A DNA stretch of 64,000 bases from Staphylococcus simulans. Its GTDB lineage: Bacteria; Bacillota; Bacilli; Staphylococcales; Staphylococcaceae. Positions 17,590 to 27,363 of this stretch are shown one piece after another (positions within the stretch are counted from its first letter, which is position 1; every line of letters begins with the position of its first letter). The notes under the pieces are model-generated. The model was not told the origin of the DNA, did not search any database, and saw only the letters and a program-made list of their open reading frames with translations. The stretch covers positions 1-64,000 of the forward strand of contig NZ_PZGG01000001.1 in assembly GCF_003043455.1 (NCBI RefSeq), given 5' to 3'. The position numbers and the translations under genes are program-made.

Positions 17590-18498
17590 TTATTTCGCAT
17601 AAGAGAGTGCCTCAAAGAATAGTTGTTTAAAGCGGGTTTTATCTACAGCTAATACGACATTTACTGGCTTTTCTTGCACATTGTAATTCACGACAGTTGC
17701 ACCGCGAGTGAATGTGCCATTTAATTCGATAGCAACAGCTGCATCTGCTGTTTTAAAGTGTTCTGGATGCAGTAGGTAAAGCATTGTATATGCATCGTAA
17801 ACAGCAATGCCTGTATCGAATTCATCGCCGTGGTAATGGTTAAACATATGATACAACATATGTGTGGTTTGATTAATAGATTTTAACTCGTTAATAGCAG
17901 TACTTGATAAACTTGCACCTCTTGCAACATCAAGTCCAACCATAGTAATAGGGAGGCCTGCTTTAAAGACAATATCTGCAGCTTCTGGGTCACAGTAGAT
18001 ATTAAATTCAGCAGCAGGTGTGACATTACCACGTCCAGCACTGCCGCCCATTAAAACAATTGCTTTGATATTGGATTTAACTTCTGGATACGTTTTAAAA
18101 AGCAAAGCAATATTTGTTAAGGGACCAATAGGTACAAGGGTAATGGGGTCCTCAGATTCTAATATGGTTTCTCGCATAGCTTCTATAGCACGATTAGAGG
18201 CAAGTAATTCTGGTGAAGGTTCTGGAAGCTCATAACCACCCATACCTGTTTCACCATGTACGTGAGAAGCATCAATCGGTGCGTTGATCAAAGGTGCAGC
18301 TGCACCACGATGTACTGGGACATCACTGTCGAAGAATGCTTTAAGTTGTAAGGCGTTACGTGTTGTTTTATCTATATTGACATTACCATGTACGGTAGTA
18401 ATCATTTTCACATCAATCTCAGGATGATTCAGCGCAATGCTGATAGCAGCTGCATCATCAATACCTGGATCAGTATCTATGATAATAGGGGTTGTCAT
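17590..18498 (-). CDS. Inosine-uridine preferring nucleoside hydrolase
   Basis: Predicted enzyme that hydrolyses the N-glycosidic bond of ribonucleosides, salvaging base and ribose. It has 302 residues with the diagnostic N-terminal calcium site DTDPGIDDAAAI and the block EFNIYCDPEAADIVF. The RihA/RihB/RihC type cannot be fixed from sequence by eye. AAAGGAGG precedes the ATG by 11 nt. No clear terminator lies before lacR, so some read-through into lacR is possible. Confidence 0.9.
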   Translation of the reverse strand: MTTPIIIDTDPGIDDAAAISIALNHPEIDVKMITTVHGNVNIDKTTRNALQLKAFFDSDVPVHRGAAAPLINAPIDASHVHGETGMGGYELPEPSPELLASNRAIEAMRETILESEDPITLVPIGPLTNIALLFKTYPEVKSNIKAIVLMGGSAGRGNVTPAAEFNIYCDPEAADIVFKAGLPITMVGLDVARGASLSSTAINELKSINQTTHMLYHMFNHYHGDEFDTGIAVYDAYTMLYLLHPEHFKTADAAVAIELNGTFTRGATVVNYNVQEKPVNVVLAVDKTRFKQLFFEALSYAK

Positions 18499-18582
18499 AT
18501 CTCTTTCTTCCTCCTTTTAATAATAAAATAAGCTACTTATATATTTTATAATCCTTCTGCAAAATAGTCTAAAATTATGTAT

Positions 18583-18618
18583 AAAAAAACTGGCAGGGGA
18601 GAACCCCAGCCAGTTTTT
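18583..18618 (-). terminator. Terminator of qoxABCD
   Basis: AAAACTGGC/GCCAGTTTT stem with inner AGGGG/CCCC pairing, followed on the minus strand by a T-run. Confidence 0.88.
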
Positions 18619-18640
18619 GTGCACCATAGAAATAATGATA

Positions 18641-18931
18641 TTACATATGAGCACTGTGTCCGCCGACCATAACCCAGTAAGAACCGATTACAGTAATTAG
18701 GGTAATGATAATGGCGAAGATAACTTTGAATAATTGTGTGCGTCCATCTTTACCTTCAGTTAAATGCATGAACATTAATAATTGAAGGGCAGCTTGGATG
18801 AAAGCAAATCCAAAGATAATTGTAATCTTAGCATTAAGTGCTAAAGATGTGTAAATCGTCACGTATACTGCTAATAGTGTCAAGACAATTGAGGCAATAA
18901 AGCCAACTGTATGTTTTGCTATTGTATTCAT
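18641..18931 (-). CDS. qoxD: Cytochrome aa3 quinol oxidase subunit IV
   Basis: Small membrane subunit (96 aa, three hydrophobic helices) of the aa3-type menaquinol oxidase. Family segments [17 protein letters not shown] and [11 protein letters not shown] are visible. It overlaps qoxC by 4 bp (ATGA) and ends the operon at a strong terminator. Confidence 0.95.
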   Translation of the reverse strand: MNTIAKHTVGFIASIVLTLLAVYVTIYTSLALNAKITIIFGFAFIQAALQLLMFMHLTEGKDGRTQLFKVIFAIIITLITVIGSYWVMVGGHSAHM

Positions 18932-19530
18932 CCGCTATACACCATCCCTATCAAGTATACTGCAGTAAAGATGAAGACCCAAACAACATCTAAGAAGTGC
19001 CAGTATAAACTTACGATAAATAATTTTGGCGCATTGTCTTTATTAAGTCCACGCATTGCAACTTGGATTAATAGACAAATCACCCAACCGATACCCAACG
19101 AAACGTGGACACCGTGTGTTCCTAACAAGATGAAGAAACTTGACCAGTAAGAACCGATTTGTGGTGTTACACCTTGGTGTGCATAGTGTGCGAACTCGTA
19201 AATTTCTAAACCTACGAATAAGATACCAAGCAATACTGTGATAATCATCCAGATCATCATTAGTTTTTGCTTTTCTTTTCTCATGTAATAAATTGAAATA
19301 CCACATGTATATGAACTGATTAATAACGCAAATGTCATTAATAATACTAAAGGCATTTCGAATAAATCAGTTGTTAACTTACCAGCGTAATCACCGCCGT
19401 GTTGCATGATAAGCAACGTCGCAAATAGTGTACCGAATAAAGAGAATTCAGCTGTTAGGAAGATCCAGAAGCCAAACTTGTTCAAATTACCTTCATGCGA
19501 TTGCGCATCAATTGTTTTTGTATCATGCAT
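18928..19530 (-). CDS. qoxC: Cytochrome aa3 quinol oxidase subunit III
   Basis: Subunit III, 200 residues, five hydrophobic helices and the family block [14 protein letters not shown]. The frame extends to 19566, but GGGAGG precedes the ATG at 19528-19530, giving the usual MHDTKTID start. It overlaps the qoxB stop by 8 bp. Confidence 0.95.
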   Translation of the reverse strand: MHDTKTIDAQSHEGNLNKFGFWIFLTAEFSLFGTLFATLLIMQHGGDYAGKLTTDLFEMPLVLLMTFALLISSYTCGISIYYMRKEKQKLMMIWMIITVLLGILFVGLEIYEFAHYAHQGVTPQIGSYWSSFFILLGTHGVHVSLGIGWVICLLIQVAMRGLNKDNAPKLFIVSLYWHFLDVVWVFIFTAVYLIGMVYSG

Positions 19531-21505
19531 GACTTTCAGCCTCCCGTTCTTTTTCACGAGCTTCACGAAGTTTTGCTTCAGTAGCAGCTACTTCAGAAGC
19601 TGGGATATAGTAACCATGGTCGACTTGGAAACTTCTGTAAATCATTGTACCTAATGTACCGATTAAGCAGATAATCGCTGGTACGATAGTTTCGAATGTT
19701 AAGAAGAAGCAACCAACAGTTAAGAAGATAGCCATGAAGAAACCAACTGGTGTGTTGTTCGGCATGTGGATATCTTTATAATTATGGTTGTCTAAGTAAT
19801 GACGACCTTGTTTTTTCATATCTACAAATGTGTCTAAATCATCCCAGTCTGGAGTGATTGCGAAGTTGTACACTGGTGGAATTGATGAAGCAGTACTCCA
19901 CTCAAGTGAACGTCCGATACCCCATGAGTCGCCTGAAGCGATACGTGGTGATTTAAGGTGACTGTAAACAATGTTAGCTACTAAGAATAAGAAGCCGATT
20001 GACATTAATAGTGCACCGATTGTAGAAATTACGTTTAACATGAACCAACCATCTGATGGCATGTAAGTGTATAAACGACGTGGCATACCGTCTAAACCAA
20101 GAATGAATTGTGGCATGAAACAAACGTTGAATCCGATTACGAATAACCAGAAGAATGGTTTGTTCAAGCGTTCATTCAATTTGTAACCCATCATCTTAGG
20201 ATACCAGAAGATAAGTGCTGCTAAACAAGCGAACACAACACCACAAACTAATGTGTAGTGGAAGTGGGCTACTAAGAAGTACGTATTATGGTACTGATAG
20301 TCTGTTGAAGCCATTGCTAACATTACCCCTGTTACCCCACCGATTGTGAACGTTGGGATGAACGCTAATGAGAATAGCATTGGCGATTCGAATGAAATTC
20401 GACCTTGGTATAGCGTAGCTAACCAGTTGAATATTTTAACACCGGTAGGCACAGCGATTAACATTGTTGAGATTGAGAAGAATGAGTTGATTAAAGGACC
20501 ATTACCCATAGTGAAGAAATGGTGAACCCATACTAAGAAACTCAAGAATGCGATTGCTGATGTTGCCCAGATCATACTCTTATGACCGAATAAGTGTTTA
20601 CGTGCGAACGTTGAAATAACGTCTGAGAAAATACCGAATGCTGGAAGGACAACGATATAAACCTCAGGGTGCCCCCAAACCCAGAAGAAGTTAGCCCAAA
20701 GCATTGGCATACCACCATTAGCAACTGTGAAGAATTGAGTACCGAAGATACGGTCAATTGTCATCAATGCTAATGTAACTGTGAATACAGGGAATACTAG
20801 GATAATGATCAATGCTGTAACGAAAGTTGTTACTGTGAACATTGGCATTTCCATAAATTTCATAGTTGGTGTTTTCATTCGTAAAATTGTTACGAAGAAG
20901 TTAATACCTGTCATTAATGTACCGATACCTGAAAGCTGAATTGCTAATAGGTAATAGTTAACACCAGGACCTGGACTGAACTCACCAGCAAGTGGTGCAT
21001 AGTTTGTCCAACCTGCAGCAGGTGAGCCACCAATGATGAATGACATGTTGAATAGTAACATTGCTCCGAAGAATAACCAGAAGCTAATGTTGTTCATTAC
21101 AGGGAATGCAACGTCGCGTGCACCAATTTGTAGAGGTACAACTACGTTCCATAAACCGAAAATGAATGGCATTGCCATGAAGATGATCATGATAACACCG
21201 TGTGTTGTAAAGATTTCGTTATAGTGGTTTGATTCCAAGAACGGGTTGTTTGGAATTGTTAATTGCGTACGAATTAAAATTGCATCAATACCACCACGGA
21301 CGAACATTAATACAGCACAAATCAGATACATTAATCCGATTTTCTTGTGGTCAATTGTTGTAAACCACTCTCTGTAAAGATATTTCCATAACTTAAAGTA
21401 CGTGATTACTGCGATTACCCCGATAACTAGGAATGGCGCACCAATTTGAGCCATTGTGATCATCCAGTTACCTTGAACGAGTAATTCATGCCATGGGAAA
21501 TTCAT
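19523..21505 (-). CDS. qoxB: Cytochrome aa3 quinol oxidase subunit I
   Basis: Catalytic subunit with low-spin haem a and the haem a3-CuB centre that reduces oxygen while pumping protons. It has 660 residues and about 14 helices. The signature [15 protein letters not shown] contains the CuB histidine and the Glu/Tyr of the proton path, VHHFFT carries the other CuB histidines, and [10 protein letters not shown] gives the haem ligands. It is fused directly after qoxA (1-bp overlap). Confidence 0.98.
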   Translation of the reverse strand: MNFPWHELLVQGNWMITMAQIGAPFLVIGVIAVITYFKLWKYLYREWFTTIDHKKIGLMYLICAVLMFVRGGIDAILIRTQLTIPNNPFLESNHYNEIFTTHGVIMIIFMAMPFIFGLWNVVVPLQIGARDVAFPVMNNISFWLFFGAMLLFNMSFIIGGSPAAGWTNYAPLAGEFSPGPGVNYYLLAIQLSGIGTLMTGINFFVTILRMKTPTMKFMEMPMFTVTTFVTALIIILVFPVFTVTLALMTIDRIFGTQFFTVANGGMPMLWANFFWVWGHPEVYIVVLPAFGIFSDVISTFARKHLFGHKSMIWATSAIAFLSFLVWVHHFFTMGNGPLINSFFSISTMLIAVPTGVKIFNWLATLYQGRISFESPMLFSLAFIPTFTIGGVTGVMLAMASTDYQYHNTYFLVAHFHYTLVCGVVFACLAALIFWYPKMMGYKLNERLNKPFFWLFVIGFNVCFMPQFILGLDGMPRRLYTYMPSDGWFMLNVISTIGALLMSIGFLFLVANIVYSHLKSPRIASGDSWGIGRSLEWSTASSIPPVYNFAITPDWDDLDTFVDMKKQGRHYLDNHNYKDIHMPNNTPVGFFMAIFLTVGCFFLTFETIVPAIICLIGTLGTMIYRSFQVDHGYYIPASEVAATEAKLREAREKEREAESHA

Positions 21506-22617
21506 TAATGTTCACCTCCATGATTTTTCTTGTTAAGCTCTTCAGCTTTTTCATCTTTCGCGCCTTTTTGAGCTTTTTCCATTTCGTCCATATTATGAGA
21601 TTCTTCTTTCTTGAATTCATTATTATATGGTTTGTCGTTAGGTAAGATCATAGCATCCATACCGTGTCTCTTATACATAGCGTTTGTAATTTGAGATTTA
21701 CGAGCAGGATATTTTGAATCTGGTTTGCTTAATACGCCTTCAGTTACATCATAGAAGTTTGGATCTTTTGGAGTGTAATGGAAACGTTTATAAGCGTAGA
21801 AGATGTATTCAGGGTCAGCAGCTGGATCTACGAAGTCCATGTGAGTACCACTGAATGTCAACTCTTCATTCTTAGTTGTAGGTAGTAATTGTTTATCGAA
21901 AGTATCTTGAGAAAGTTTAGGTTCTTTCTTAGCTTTTTCTACCCATTTGTTGAATTCTGAGTTGCTTACTGCATGTACTGGGAATGTTTGACGAGCGAAA
22001 CCTTCACCGTTGAAGTTTGAGTTACGTCCACGGAACGTACCTTCTTGGTCAGCTTCTAATGTCCATTCCATTGTCATTGCAGTCATAGCGTATTTTTGAC
22101 CGCCAAGTTGTGGAATCCAGAAACTTGTCATTGTATCCATAGATTGTAACTTGAATACAATTGGGCGATCTTTTGGAATCGTAATGTGATTCACTGTTTC
22201 AATTTTTTGCTCTGGATAAGCAAAGAACCATTTGAAACCTGCACTTGTTGCATAAACGACGACAGGGTCTTTGTCTTTTGCAGGCGGTGCATCGTACTCA
22301 TAAAGTGTTTTGACTGTTGGAATAGCCAAAGCAAGTAAGATGATAAATGGTACGGTGAACCAAATAGTTTCTAATAAAGCACTGTGATGTACTTTACCTG
22401 ATTGTGTTGTATTTGTGTATCGGTATTTATAAGCGAATACTGCGAATAGGACAAATACAACCGCAACAATAACAAGCATAAAGATGATTGAATAAATAAT
22501 CAGCCATTTTAAACTGCTTGCCATTGGCCCTTTTGGGTTAAGTACTTCCATATGTTCACAACCACTGAGTAAAATCAGTGAGCCGAACAATAGAAGCAAA
22601 GACTTAATTTTTGACAC
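21505..22617 (-). CDS. qoxA: Cytochrome aa3 quinol oxidase subunit II, lipoprotein
   Basis: Subunit II, 370 residues: a lipoprotein signal with lipobox LSGC (Cys20), two membrane helices (about 35-62 and 83-105), an outward cupredoxin-like domain without the CuA cysteines (as in quinol oxidases), and a charged Lys/Glu/His C-terminal tail. The start is GTG at 22615-22617 after a strong AGGAGGTC box. First gene of qoxABCD. Confidence 0.96.
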   Translation of the reverse strand: MSKIKSLLLLFGSLILLSGCEHMEVLNPKGPMASSLKWLIIYSIIFMLVIVAVVFVLFAVFAYKYRYTNTTQSGKVHHSALLETIWFTVPFIILLALAIPTVKTLYEYDAPPAKDKDPVVVYATSAGFKWFFAYPEQKIETVNHITIPKDRPIVFKLQSMDTMTSFWIPQLGGQKYAMTAMTMEWTLEADQEGTFRGRNSNFNGEGFARQTFPVHAVSNSEFNKWVEKAKKEPKLSQDTFDKQLLPTTKNEELTFSGTHMDFVDPAADPEYIFYAYKRFHYTPKDPNFYDVTEGVLSKPDSKYPARKSQITNAMYKRHGMDAMILPNDKPYNNEFKKEESHNMDEMEKAQKGAKDEKAEELNKKNHGGEH

Positions 22618-22712
22618 TTTATTGACCTCCTAATACTACAATTGTAGGGCTTAACAATAATTTTAGTTTATTATGCAATATTTACAAGTGGGTATCAGCA
22701 AATTTTTTAAAC

Positions 22713-22756
22713 AAAAATAAAGAAAGCCTTACAGACACTAGGCCTGACGGGCTTTC
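22713..22756 (-). terminator. Terminator-like hairpin upstream of qoxA
   Basis: GAAAGCC/GGCTTTC stem around a 21-nt loop containing further pairing, followed on the minus strand by TTTATTTTTG. It would stop transcripts coming from the DUF5011 gene before qoxA. Confidence 0.65.
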
Positions 22757-22815
22757 ACAGATTTGTTAAATTTATGTGTCCATTTTGTGAATACTGACAA
22801 AAATGACAGAAAGCA

Positions 22816-22868
22816 CAAAAAAGGGCGCTTTAGTTGAGAACGCTTATCAATTAAGGGATTGAAAGCGC
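22816..22868 (-). terminator. Terminator-like hairpin after the DUF5011 gene
   Basis: GCGCTTT/AAAGCGC stem followed on the minus strand by CCTTTTTTG. Its right arm overlaps a strong cre-like motif (22860-22873), so the pairing may partly reflect that palindrome. Confidence 0.5.
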
Positions 22869-22873
22869 TAGCG
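22860..22873. promoter_or_regulatory. cre-like motif upstream of qoxABCD
   Basis: TGAAAGCGCTAGCG matches 13 of 14 positions of the CcpA-site consensus. It lies 243 bp before the qoxA start, beyond a terminator-like hairpin, so its target is uncertain. Confidence 0.4.
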
Positions 22874-22917
22874 CCAAAAAACAAAATAATTATTTTAAAA
22901 TTGATTTTATCGACAAG

Positions 22918-23235
22918 TTACTTGACTTCTATGTAGCGTTCAGAAATATCTTTCGCTCCATCTGAATCAATGACTTGATATTCGACTTTATATTTACCGA
23001 TTTTATTAGTATCAACATGACCATTTACGATAATCTGATCTGTTAAATCTCCGTCTTCTTTATCATAAGCACTGATTCCATTAAGTAAATTGTAATTTTC
23101 GCCTTTTTGAATAATCGCATCTTCAACACCTTTAAGTTTCGGTATAGAATTATCTGTAGCTTCAGCATTCAAATTAGGTGTGACTAATGTAGCTGAAACA
23201 CCAAGTGCTGAAAGTGACTGTAATAGTTTGTTCAT
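22918..23235 (-). CDS. Small secreted protein with DUF5011 (Ig-like) domain
   Basis: A 105-residue protein with an N-terminal signal peptide (hydrophobic residues 5-20, likely cut after NLNAEA) and a bacterial Ig-like domain: GISAYDKEDGDLTDQIIVNG followed by GKYKVEYQVIDSDG. Such domains occur in surface chitinase-like proteins. A gene of this type lies between qox and folD in S. aureus as I recall. No sortase motif or catalytic domain is present, so it is a stand-alone secreted domain of unknown role. AGGTC lies upstream of the ATG. Confidence 0.8.
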   Translation of the reverse strand: MNKLLQSLSALGVSATLVTPNLNAEATDNSIPKLKGVEDAIIQKGENYNLLNGISAYDKEDGDLTDQIIVNGHVDTNKIGKYKVEYQVIDSDGAKDISERYIEVK

Positions 23236-23776
23236 TGTTTAGACCTCCGTATTCAATGGCTAATCATTAAAGCGTTATATTAGGTAATTCAATCACGCAT
23301 AGTCGCGATTAAAATTTGTATTAGACTCAATATATCGTGTTTCACTCTTTATTACATCCTACTAGGGACCTAATCTTTATCACAAGACTCATTTTACAGA
23401 ATAATTATGAAAATCAGATTAAAATAACGTTAAGTTTTCTCATTTGTCAAATGTTTACTGAGAAAAAGCGGAAATATAATGAACTATATATAGGAGAGGA
23501 TGTCAAATCTTTGTATAGCTTCAATAATGATGGGTTGTCTGCACTTTATTTCATTAGTTAAACGGGATCTTGAGTCCCGCGCGTGTAATAAAGAGGATTT
23601 GAACAAGAATTGTTGTAATGCGTTTTAATTTTGTCATATTGTCTATTTTAAATTGTGAAAAGAATATGAAGAAAGATAAATTAAAATTGTCTATTATGTG
23701 AACTAGATTCTTAATTGTTTTAATTTCGTCATATTCGTATTATGATGAAATTGAGTCGAAGAGGGAGTGAAGTTAA
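23236..23776. other. Intergenic region upstream of hmp
   Basis: A 541-bp gap with no credible gene. A 74-codon frame at 23337-23561 lacks a ribosome binding site and any family resemblance. A 19-nt element GTTTTAATTTTGTCATATT at 23622-23640 recurs with one change at 23717-23735, the second copy lying in the hmp promoter. The rest is very AT-rich. Confidence 0.6.
23715..23752 (+). promoter_or_regulatory. hmp promoter with overlapping dyad
   Basis: -35 TTGTTT (23715-23720), a 17-nt spacer, -10 TATTAT (23738-23743). The dyad AATTTCGTCATA / TATGATGAAATT (23722-23752, one wobble) covers the spacer and -10, as expected of a repressor site. A nitric oxide or redox regulator is plausible but not identified. 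Confidence 0.6.
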
Positions 23777-24925
23777 ATGTTATCTGAAAAAGATATGGAT
23801 ATTATTAAACAAACAGTACCAGTTCTTCAAGAAAAAGGTGTGGAAATTACGTCATTCTTCTACAATAGAATGTTCAATGAACACCCAGAGTTACGCAACA
23901 TGTTCAACCAAACTAACCAGAAAAAAGGTTTGCAATCCACAGCCTTAGCTCAAACAGTTTTAGCTGCAGCAGCAAATATTGAACAATTAGGTGCAATTAT
24001 GCCTGTAGTTAAAGAGATTGCTTACAAACACGTTGCATTACAAGTACCTGAATCAGGTTACAAAATTGTTGGTGAAAACTTAATCGCAGCAATTATGCAC
24101 GTATTAGATTTAAAAGAGGAAGATCCAGTGATTCAAGCTTGGATTAACGCATACTGGGAAATTGCAGATGTATTCATTCAAGTAGAGAAAAACATGTATG
24201 CTGAAATGTTATGGGATGGTTTCCAACCATTCACTGTTACAAACATTGAAAATGTCGCTTCAGATATTAAAGCATTTACAGTTTCATCAGATAAATATGA
24301 TTTACGCAACTTTGAAGCAGGTCAATATATTACAGTTGATGTTTCAAGCGATAAATTACCATATAGAGCAAAACGTCACTATTCAATCGTTGGCGGAGAC
24401 GAAGACACATTAACTTTTGCAGTTAAACGTGATGTTTCTGAAGATAGTGAAGGTGAAGTTTCAACAATCTTGCATGACGAAGTTAAAGATGGAGATGATA
24501 TCAACTTAACTGCGCCAGTTGGTGCATTCAGATTGCATAACACTGATAAAGACCAATTATTCTTAGCGTCAGGTATCGGTGTGACACCGTTAGTATCAAT
24601 GTATGAAAAAGCAATTGAAGTCGGCGCGCCGAACATTCAATTCATTCACAATACAACTGATGTAAATGATGTACCATTTGCACAACGTTTATCTAACGAT
24701 GCTGCAGAGAATGATAATGTCACTTATGAAATTCATGATCGCAAATCAAATGGTTATATCACACAAGAAGATTTAAAACCATACGTTACAGAAGATACTG
24801 AAGTATATGTATGTGGCGGTATTTCATTCTTGAAATCAATCGTCAATGAGTTATATGAATTAGGTTTAGACAAATCTCAAATCCATTTCGAAACATTCAT
24901 TCCACGTTTAAGTGTAGACGTTTAA
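23777..24925 (+). CDS. hmp: Flavohaemoglobin, nitric oxide dioxygenase
   Basis: Oxidises nitric oxide to nitrate with NAD(P)H and oxygen, protecting respiration. It has 382 residues in three parts: globin (1-138, with the proximal haem His in AYKHVALQV), FAD-binding barrel (about 150-260; RHYSI motif) and NAD-binding domain (about 265-382; LASGIGVTPLVSMYE and VCGGISFLKSI). GAGGGAG precedes the ATG by 9 nt. It is a single-gene unit with its own terminator. Location next to qox links it to respiration. Confidence 0.97.
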   Translation: MLSEKDMDIIKQTVPVLQEKGVEITSFFYNRMFNEHPELRNMFNQTNQKKGLQSTALAQTVLAAAANIEQLGAIMPVVKEIAYKHVALQVPESGYKIVGENLIAAIMHVLDLKEEDPVIQAWINAYWEIADVFIQVEKNMYAEMLWDGFQPFTVTNIENVASDIKAFTVSSDKYDLRNFEAGQYITVDVSSDKLPYRAKRHYSIVGGDEDTLTFAVKRDVSEDSEGEVSTILHDEVKDGDDINLTAPVGAFRLHNTDKDQLFLASGIGVTPLVSMYEKAIEVGAPNIQFIHNTTDVNDVPFAQRLSNDAAENDNVTYEIHDRKSNGYITQEDLKPYVTEDTEVYVCGGISFLKSIVNELYELGLDKSQIHFETFIPRLSVDV

Positions 24926-24954
24926 TTGTTACTCAAAAATTAATCTGTATTAGA

Positions 24955-25003
24955 GAAGAAGCTGTGCTTTCCGAACTTTCGGAAGGGACAGCTTCTTTTT
25001 GTT
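24955..25003 (+). terminator. Terminator of hmp
   Basis: AGAAGCTGT/ACAGCTTCT outer stem plus inner CTTTCCGAA/TTCGGAAG, followed by TTTTTGTTT. Confidence 0.9.
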
Positions 25004-25082
25004 TGGTTTATATCCGAGGGTAAAAAGTGTTCACGTACATTGAATATTGATATGATTAAAAGAAAAGAAGGGGGACATATTC

Positions 25083-26159
25083 ATGGACAAAACAGTTAAA
25101 CTACTAAAGGATTTAACAGACGTGAACGGAATTGCCGGTCACGAATACAAAGTAAAACAACTTATGAAAGATTACTTAGAACCTGTTTCAGATGAACTGG
25201 TTGAAGATAACTTAGGTGGCATCTTCGGTAAGAAAAAAGCAGGCAACGGTTCTAAAACTTTAATGGTTGCAGGACATTTAGATGAAGTAGGTTTTATGGT
25301 TACAAAAATCGACGACAAAGGTTATTTGAAATTTACGCCAGTCGGTGGTTGGTGGAACCAAGTGATGTTATCTCAAAAAGTAACTGTAACGACTGATGAA
25401 GATAAAGAAATCAGAGGCATCATAGGTTCTAAACCGCCACATGTCTTAACACCTGAACAACGTAAAACACCAATTGATATTAAAGATATGTTTATCGATG
25501 TTGGTGTAGCTTCAAAAGAGGAAGCAGAAAAACTCGGCATTGATATTGGAGATATGGTAACACCATACTCAGAGTTCGAAGTATTAGGTGATGAGAACTA
25601 CTTAACAGCGAAAGCATTTGATAACCGCTTCGGCTGTGCACTTGCGGTCGACACTTTAAACAACCTTAAAGACGACGCAATCAACGTTAACCTAGTTTCA
25701 GGTGCAACAGTCCAAGAAGAAGTCGGCTTACGTGGTGCGAAAGTTGCGGCGAATAAAATCAAACCAGATCTAGCTATCGCTGTAGATGTTGGTATTGCTT
25801 ACGATACACCAGGTATGGGCGGCGGTGACCATGATGCTGAACTTGGCAAAGGACCATTAGTTGTTTTAATGGATGCAACAGCAATCGGCCATTCTGGATT
25901 CAGAAAGCATGTGAAAAAAGTAGCACAAGACAAAGGCATTGAAATCCAATGGGATACAACACCAGGCGGCGGTACAGATGCAGGCAGCATCCATTTAGCA
26001 CACGAAGGTATCCCTTCAATTGTTGTGGGTGTTCCGCTTCGTTACATGCACTCAAATGTTTCAGTGTTGCATAAACAAGATTACTTAAATGCTGTAGAAT
26101 TAGTGACAGAAATTGTTAAATCTTTAGACGACGAAACAATTGAACAAATCATTTGGTAA
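25083..26159 (+). CDS. M42 family metallo-aminopeptidase
   Basis: Cytoplasmic di-metal aminopeptidase related to glutamyl aminopeptidase/TET proteases and FrvX. It has 358 residues. The metal ligand segments are GHLDEVGFMV, TAKAFDNRFGCAL, the general base pair EEVGLRGAK, and AVDVG; the C-terminal region GGGTDAGSIHLAHEGIPS is conserved. AAGGGGGA precedes the ATG. Single-gene unit ending in a bidirectional terminator. The exact peptide preference is unknown. Confidence 0.93.
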   Translation: MDKTVKLLKDLTDVNGIAGHEYKVKQLMKDYLEPVSDELVEDNLGGIFGKKKAGNGSKTLMVAGHLDEVGFMVTKIDDKGYLKFTPVGGWWNQVMLSQKVTVTTDEDKEIRGIIGSKPPHVLTPEQRKTPIDIKDMFIDVGVASKEEAEKLGIDIGDMVTPYSEFEVLGDENYLTAKAFDNRFGCALAVDTLNNLKDDAINVNLVSGATVQEEVGLRGAKVAANKIKPDLAIAVDVGIAYDTPGMGGGDHDAELGKGPLVVLMDATAIGHSGFRKHVKKVAQDKGIEIQWDTTPGGGTDAGSIHLAHEGIPSIVVGVPLRYMHSNVSVLHKQDYLNAVELVTEIVKSLDDETIEQIIW

Positions 26160-26201
26160 ACCATTTTCAGAATGTCTATCTCACACAAGTGACCACAAAA
26201 C

Positions 26202-26253
26202 AAAAAAGCGGTCGGTAATTGCTTTAACATTAAAGCAAGCCGACCGCTTTTTC
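26202..26253. terminator. Bidirectional terminator between M42 peptidase and folD
   Basis: AAAAAAGCGGTCGG pairs with CCGACCGCTTTTT, with inner TTGCTTTAA/TTAAAGCAA. It serves both converging genes. Confidence 0.92.
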
Positions 26254-26294
26254 TTTAGGTCCCCCTCAATGTACCTTTACTGAAAGGCAGAGTG

Positions 26295-27155
26295 TTATTT
26301 ATCTAAACCTCTGCGCATTTTTTCAGCTAATAACGTATTGTTTAATACCATTGTAATTGTCATTGGACCAACACCGCCTGGAACAGGTGTGATAGCGCCA
26401 GCAATTTCTTTTACTTCGTCGTATTCAACGTCACCTTTAAGTTTGCCGTTTTCATCTGGTGTGTTACCCACATCAATGACAACTGCGCCTTCTTTAACGT
26501 CGTCTTTTGTAACTAAACCTGGACGACCTACAGCACTGACAATAACATCAGCATTTTTAAGATGTTTGCTCATGTCTTTTGAACGAGAGTGTAAAATTGT
26601 AACTGTCGCATTTTGTTGAAGTAATAGTTTTGAAACAGGTTGGCCGACGATATGAGAACGTCCAATGACAACTGCTTCTTTACCTTCTAAATCAATATCT
26701 GCATTTTTCAATAATTCCATAATACCTAGTGGTGTACAAGGTACGAATGTTTGTTCATCAATATACAATTTACCGATGTTTGCTGGGTTGAAACCGTCAA
26801 CGTCTTTTTCAGGGTTGATTGTTTCTAGTACTTTTTGTTCGCTGACTTGTTCTGGAAGAGGTACTTGAACTAAGATACCGCTGACCGTGTCATCGTTGTT
26901 TAAACGTTCTAATTCATTTAATACTTCTTCTTCTGAAGCTGTTTCTTCTAAATGAACAATTTCAGAAATCATGCCGATTTTTTCAGCAGCTTTCTTTTTT
27001 GATCTTACATAGCTCATGCTTGCGCCATCGTTACCTACAAGAATAACTGATAGTTTCGGCGTATAGCCCTCTTTTTTTAACGCTTCAACTTGATCTTGCA
27101 ATCCTTGACGATAATCTTTAGCAATTTGTTTGCCATCTAAAATTTTTGCAACCAT
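26295..27155 (-). CDS. folD: Bifunctional methylenetetrahydrofolate dehydrogenase/cyclohydrolase
   Basis: Makes 10-formyl-tetrahydrofolate, the one-carbon donor used by PurN and PurH. It has 286 residues; the frame extends to 27191 but AGGAGG lies 9 nt before the ATG at 27153-27155. The signature [12 protein letters not shown], the catalytic [13 protein letters not shown] lysine, the NADP-binding [16 protein letters not shown] and the C-terminal [11 protein letters not shown] are all present. It is divergent from the purine operon it supplies. Confidence 0.97.
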   Translation of the reverse strand: MVAKILDGKQIAKDYRQGLQDQVEALKKEGYTPKLSVILVGNDGASMSYVRSKKKAAEKIGMISEIVHLEETASEEEVLNELERLNNDDTVSGILVQVPLPEQVSEQKVLETINPEKDVDGFNPANIGKLYIDEQTFVPCTPLGIMELLKNADIDLEGKEAVVIGRSHIVGQPVSKLLLQQNATVTILHSRSKDMSKHLKNADVIVSAVGRPGLVTKDDVKEGAVVIDVGNTPDENGKLKGDVEYDEVKEIAGAITPVPGGVGPMTITMVLNNTLLAEKMRRGLDK

Positions 27156-27179
27156 GTGTAAATTCCTCCTAATAATTTT

Positions 27180-27267
27180 TCGAACTTTCATAGATGTTTT
27201 GAAGTGTAAAACAACAATATAACATTAAAATCCGGAATTTTAATTGAATTTCCGTGAGAAAGTTCGA
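27180..27267. promoter_or_regulatory. Inverted repeat in the folD/purE divergent region
   Basis: TCGAACTTTC at 27180-27189 and its exact complement GAAAGTTCGA at 27258-27267 are placed symmetrically, one near folD and one near purE. The CGAAC core resembles a half PurBox, so PurR control of both units is possible. The 68-bp separation is larger than the usual PurBox spacing. Confidence 0.4.
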
Positions 27268-27274
27268 TTTTTGA

Positions 27275-27304
27275 TTGAAAAAGCATGACTTGATTTGTTA
27301 TGCT
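27275..27304 (+). promoter_or_regulatory. Predicted purE operon promoter
   Basis: -35 TTGAAA (27275-27280), an 18-nt spacer and -10 TATGCT (27299-27304), about 60 bp before the purE start. Confidence 0.5.
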
Positions 27305-27363
27305 ATATCTGTAATATACAACTTACTAGATTAAAATTTCAAATAATTGAAAGGGTGTTCAAT

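Noticed and set aside
23337-23561. A 74-codon plus-strand frame upstream of hmp
   Set aside because: No ribosome binding site or protein-like composition; more likely chance in an AT-rich gap.
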